Below are positions 6,213-7,849 of a DNA stretch of 7,849 nucleotides, piece after piece. Position 1 is the first letter of the stretch; every line of letters starts with the position of its first letter. Location of the stretch: the NCBI GenBank assembly GCA_947632745.1, contig CANRQH010000062.1, forward strand, positions 1 through 7,849, in the 5' to 3' direction. The DNA comes from an uncultured Clostridia bacterium (lineage in GTDB: Bacteria; Bacillota; Clostridia; TANB77; CAG-508). The notes beneath the pieces were generated by a model. That model was not told where the DNA came from. It searched no databases and saw nothing but the letters and a program-made list of their open reading frames with translations. A program made the translations under genes and the position numbers.

Positions 6213-6782
6213 ATGTTCAATATAGGAGACAAAATAGTATATCCAATGCACGGAGCAGGAACAATTGATTCAATAGAAGAAAAAGATATTTTAGGTGAGA
6301 AACAATCATATTACATCTTAAGAATGCCAGGAGAAGTAAAAGTTATGGTACCAATAGCAAAGGCAGAGCAAGTAGGTGTAAGATCAATTATAGATAAAAG
6401 TTCAGCTGACAAAGTATTTAAAGTATTAGAACAAGACGAAACAGAAATGAACAAAAATTGGAACAAAAGATACAGAGACAACATGGACAAATTAAAAAGT
6501 GGAGACATCTATGAAATTGCAGATGTAGTAAGAAACCTAAGTTTCAAACAAAAAGAAAAAGGTCTATCAACAGGAGAAAAGAAAATGCTTACAAATGCTA
6601 AACAAATTTTAGTAAGTGAGCTTGTACTAGCAGAACATTCAAATAAAGATGAAATGGAAGAAATAGTAGAAAATAAAATAAATAATTCATTTATAACATT
6701 TAAATCAAATGTTACAAGTAAAGATGATATAGTTAAAAAATTCATTCCATTTGATGGAAATAATGTAACAGAAAATACATAA
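6213..6782 (+). CDS. carD: CarD/CdnL family transcriptional regulator
   Basis: The 189-residue protein belongs to the CarD/CdnL family, which binds the RNA polymerase beta subunit and modulates open-complex stability at housekeeping promoters. The N-terminal RNAP-interacting domain (about residues 1-60) shows the typical start MFNIGDKIVYPMHGAGTI, followed by ILGEKQSYYILRMPG and VMVPIAKAEQVGVR. The helical C-terminal domain (about 65-140) contains MNKNWNKRYRDNM, SGDIYEIADVVRNL, KEKGLSTGEKKML and AKQILVSELVLA, all characteristic of Clostridia homologues. After SELVLA there is a tail of 49 residues (from Glu141), somewhat longer than the common 160-170-residue form and low in obvious motifs. The gene is a single transcription unit: its own promoter lies upstream and a terminator follows. 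Confidence 0.95.
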   Translation: MFNIGDKIVYPMHGAGTIDSIEEKDILGEKQSYYILRMPGEVKVMVPIAKAEQVGVRSIIDKSSADKVFKVLEQDETEMNKNWNKRYRDNMDKLKSGDIYEIADVVRNLSFKQKEKGLSTGEKKMLTNAKQILVSELVLAEHSNKDEMEEIVENKINNSFITFKSNVTSKDDIVKKFIPFDGNNVTENT

Positions 6783-6792
6783 AATAAAATAT

Positions 6793-6832
6793 AAAAATGG
6801 ACGTAAACTAAACAAAGGGAGCGTCCTTTTTT
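6793..6832 (+). terminator. Rho-independent terminator of carD
   Basis: GGACG (6799-6803) pairs with CGTCC (6822-6826), followed directly by six T (6827-6832). An A tract before the stem can extend pairing with the T tract past one mismatch. The loop is long (18 nt), so folding may be modest, but the position 11 bp after the carD stop is right. Confidence 0.8.
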
Positions 6833-6854
6833 GTATTAATCGGGATGTTTTTTT

Positions 6855-6884
6855 GCCACATGTTTATTAAACACGTTGCTTTTT
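6855..6884 (+). repeat. imperfect 25-bp palindrome with T tract between carD and ssrA
   Basis: The segment 6855-6879 is a near-perfect palindrome (core ACATGTTTA / TAAACACGT, with two mismatched pairs) followed by five T. It could act as a backup terminator for carD or as a protein-binding site about 30 bp upstream of the ssrA -35 box. The sequence alone does not decide. Confidence 0.5.
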
Positions 6885-6906
6885 GAATATTTCCAAAATA
6901 TATGTA

Positions 6907-6935
6907 TTGAAAATTCAATAAAAATAATGTATAAT
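6907..6935 (+). promoter_or_regulatory. sigma-A promoter of ssrA
   Basis: TTGAAA (6907-6912) and TATAAT (6930-6935) have a 17-bp spacer, and the mature tmRNA 5' end follows 11 nt later. The -35 box lies inside a 16-bp palindrome, TATTGAA-AA-TTCAATA (6905-6920). Confidence 0.88.
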
Positions 6936-6946
6936 AAATAATACAT

Positions 6947-7301
6947 GGGGGTGTAATTGGTTTCGACATTATGCCAGAAGTATAAATAGCGAGTAGTGGA
7001 TGGTCGCTTCGGCCACTATAAAAAAGCGAGAAAAAATAAACGCTGATAATAATAGATTAGCTGTTGCTGCCTAGTCGCAGCAATGCCTTGTTTTATGTTC
7101 CTACGCATAAAACGAAAGGTATCATTTTTGTAGGAAACGAATCTATCAGGTAGCTTTGATTGTAGAGGGTAATTAAAAGCTATATTTAAATTAAGCTTGT
7201 TTGTTAGCGTAATTTAAATGAATAAAAATAACAAACTGCACTCGGAGAAGTTTATATGGAAAGTGTAGTGGACAGGAGTTCAAATCTCCTCACCTCCACC
7301 A
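6947..7301 (+). ncRNA. ssrA: tmRNA (ssrA)
   Basis: This is transfer-messenger RNA, which rescues stalled ribosomes together with SmpB and adds a degradation tag. The 5' end GGGGGTG (6947-6953) pairs with CACCTCC (7291-7297), with one G-U pair, to form the acceptor stem; discriminator A and encoded CCA end at 7301. The 5' block GTAATTGGTTTCGACATT is the standard tmRNA opening. The T arm is AGGAG (7274-7278), loop TTCAAAT, CTCCT (7286-7290). The tag frame most likely starts at GCT 7042 and reads ADNNRLAVAA, stopping at TAG 7072-7074. The resume codon is inferred from the usual first Ala and the terminal AA. The length of about 355 nt is normal. The gene has its own promoter and terminator. Its 3' end is a common integration site for mobile elements. 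Confidence 0.96.
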
Positions 7302-7307
7302 AAAACT

Positions 7308-7353
7308 AAAAAAGAGCTAGAAATATGAAAAATCAATATTTTTAGCTCTTTTT
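7308..7353 (+). terminator. Rho-independent terminator of ssrA
   Basis: A 14-bp stem with one G-U pair is formed by AGAGCTAGAAATAT (7313-7326) and ATATTTTTAGCTCT (7336-7349). It is flanked by A on the left and by T (7349-7353) on the right, only a few bases after the tmRNA 3' end. Confidence 0.9.
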
Positions 7354-7402
7354 ATGCAATTTTAATGCAACAAAACAAGTTTCGAAAAAATGGTAAAAGA
7401 TA

Positions 7403-7431
7403 TTGACAAAGGACAAAATTTGAAATATAAT
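7403..7431 (+). promoter_or_regulatory. sigma-A promoter of the BRO-N gene
   Basis: Perfect TTGACA (7403-7408) and TATAAT (7426-7431) boxes have a 17-bp spacer. The leader is about 90 nt. It contains TAGTTTT (7470-7476 region) and AAAACTA arms that could pair loosely, and the ribosome-binding site AGGATG (7514-7519) lies 8 nt before the ATG. Confidence 0.88.
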
Positions 7432-7527
7432 ACAAACAATAGTTTTGTTGGAGCAATAAAAGTAGTTTTATAAATAGTAGTAAATGTAGTAAAAACTAAA
7501 TATTTATAGAGATAGGATGTGTGGTTA

Positions 7528-7849
7528 ATGAAAAATAATAAATTAGAAACAATTTCAAATCTTTTTGAAGGAAAAGAAATAAGAAGTGTTTGGGATTCAG
7601 AGAAAGAAGATTATTATTTTAGTATAGTTGATGTAATAGGTGCTCTAACAGAAAGTAATATTCCAAGAAACTACTGGAGTGATTTAAAAAGAAAAATAAA
7701 ACGAGAGGGAAGTCAACTGCACGAAGATATCGTGCAGTTGAAAATGAAAGCAAGTGATGGTAAATTTAGAGAAACAGATACATTAAATACAAAAGGTATT
7801 CTAAGATTAATTGAATCTGTTCCGAGTCCAAAAGCAGAACCATTTAAAC
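7528..7849 (+). CDS. BRO-N domain protein, phage antirepressor-like (5' part only)
   Basis: The frame starts at ATG 7528 and is still open at the window end (107 codons seen). The sequence matches the BRO-N (antirepressor-like) family found in prophages and islands of Bacillota. Visible signatures are YYFSIVDVIGALTES (residues 29-43), PRNYWSDLKRKIKREGSQL (46-64), VQLKMKASDGKFRETDTLN (69-87) and LRLIESVPSPKAEPFK (92-107), the last being a hallmark of the group. BRO-N domains bind DNA; phage members are thought to counter repressors, but the role of stand-alone copies is often unknown. The gene has its own strong promoter and lies 226 bp beyond tmRNA, so it may be the first gene of an element inserted at ssrA. 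Codons 63-71 contain a perfect 12-bp inverted repeat. The C-terminal domain, which would define the subtype, is outside the window. Confidence 0.88.
   Translation, partial: MKNNKLETISNLFEGKEIRSVWDSEKEDYYFSIVDVIGALTESNIPRNYWSDLKRKIKREGSQLHEDIVQLKMKASDGKFRETDTLNTKGILRLIESVPSPKAEPFK
7713..7741 (+). repeat. perfect 12-bp inverted repeat inside the BRO-N gene
   Basis: TCAACTGCACGA (7713-7724) and TCGTGCAGTTGA (7730-7741) are exact reverse complements around a 5-nt AGATA spacer. The repeat encodes residues 62-72 (SQLHEDIVQLK). It would form a stable mRNA hairpin or a dyad for a DNA-binding protein. Confidence 0.85.

Noticed and set aside
7517..7528. Four-codon mini-ORF (ATG TGT GGT TAA) overlapping the BRO-N start codon as TAATG
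   Set aside because: It overlaps the ribosome-binding site AGGATG itself and has no separate one; probably coincidental.
1..7849. CRISPR arrays, insertion sequences, standard tRNA or rRNA genes
   Set aside because: No regularly spaced repeats, transposase-like frame or terminal inverted repeats were seen; the only tRNA-like structure is the one within tmRNA.

Overview
The window comes from a very AT-rich, low-GC bacterium, most likely an uncultured member of the Bacillota (Clostridia or a related line). The evidence is strong purine-rich Shine-Dalgarno sites, perfect or near-perfect sigma-A promoters with 17-bp spacers, arginine written mostly as AGA, and a Clostridia-like gene set (typA, trmR/trhP, fchA, folD, carD, ssrA). 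All real genes are on the + strand.

Layout: (1) 1-104 holds the last 24 codons of an unidentified gene and its terminator. (2) 130-2061 is typA (ribosome-associated GTPase) with its own promoter. (3) 2146-4343 is a tightly packed tRNA-modification group. It starts with a small basic protein of unknown function, coupled by TAATG to a YrrM/TrmR-type tRNA methyltransferase, followed by a peptidase-U32 tRNA hydroxylase (trhP). Together trmR and trhP should make 5-methoxyuridine at tRNA wobble position 34. (4) 4415-5946 is a folate one-carbon pair: an FchA-type cyclohydrolase and a FolD. No convincing terminator is visible between typA and the end of folD, so read-through from the typA promoter is possible. 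(5) 6118-6832 is carD (RNA polymerase-binding regulator) with a promoter and terminator. (6) 6907-7353 is ssrA (tmRNA, tag ADNNRLAVAA) with a promoter and terminator. (7) 7403-7849 is a promoter and the 5' part of a BRO-N antirepressor-like gene, cut by the window edge. It suggests that a prophage or island lies just beyond ssrA.

The most striking signal is in trhP. The reading frame is broken twice, each time at the same motif, AA(T/C)-CCA-CGG-AAA. In both places skipping one C (positions 3742 and 4262) restores a Pro-Gly pair and the family's sequence, giving a full-length protein of 410 residues. These two CGG triplets are the only in-frame CGG codons in any gene of the window. This pattern fits +1 ribosomal frameshifting at an unread or poorly read CGG codon better than random decay. 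The gene's own product is expected to modify the wobble base of tRNA-Pro(UGG), which reads the CCA at the shift site, so a feedback loop is conceivable. A repeated sequencing error remains the main rival explanation.

A second set of oddities lies in the folate pair. The FolD lacks the catalytic lysine of its cyclohydrolase site (Ile52 instead) and sits next to a separate cyclohydrolase gene. Its strong Shine-Dalgarno is separated from the start codon by a perfect 8-bp hairpin that also forms a 7-codon in-frame mini-ORF.
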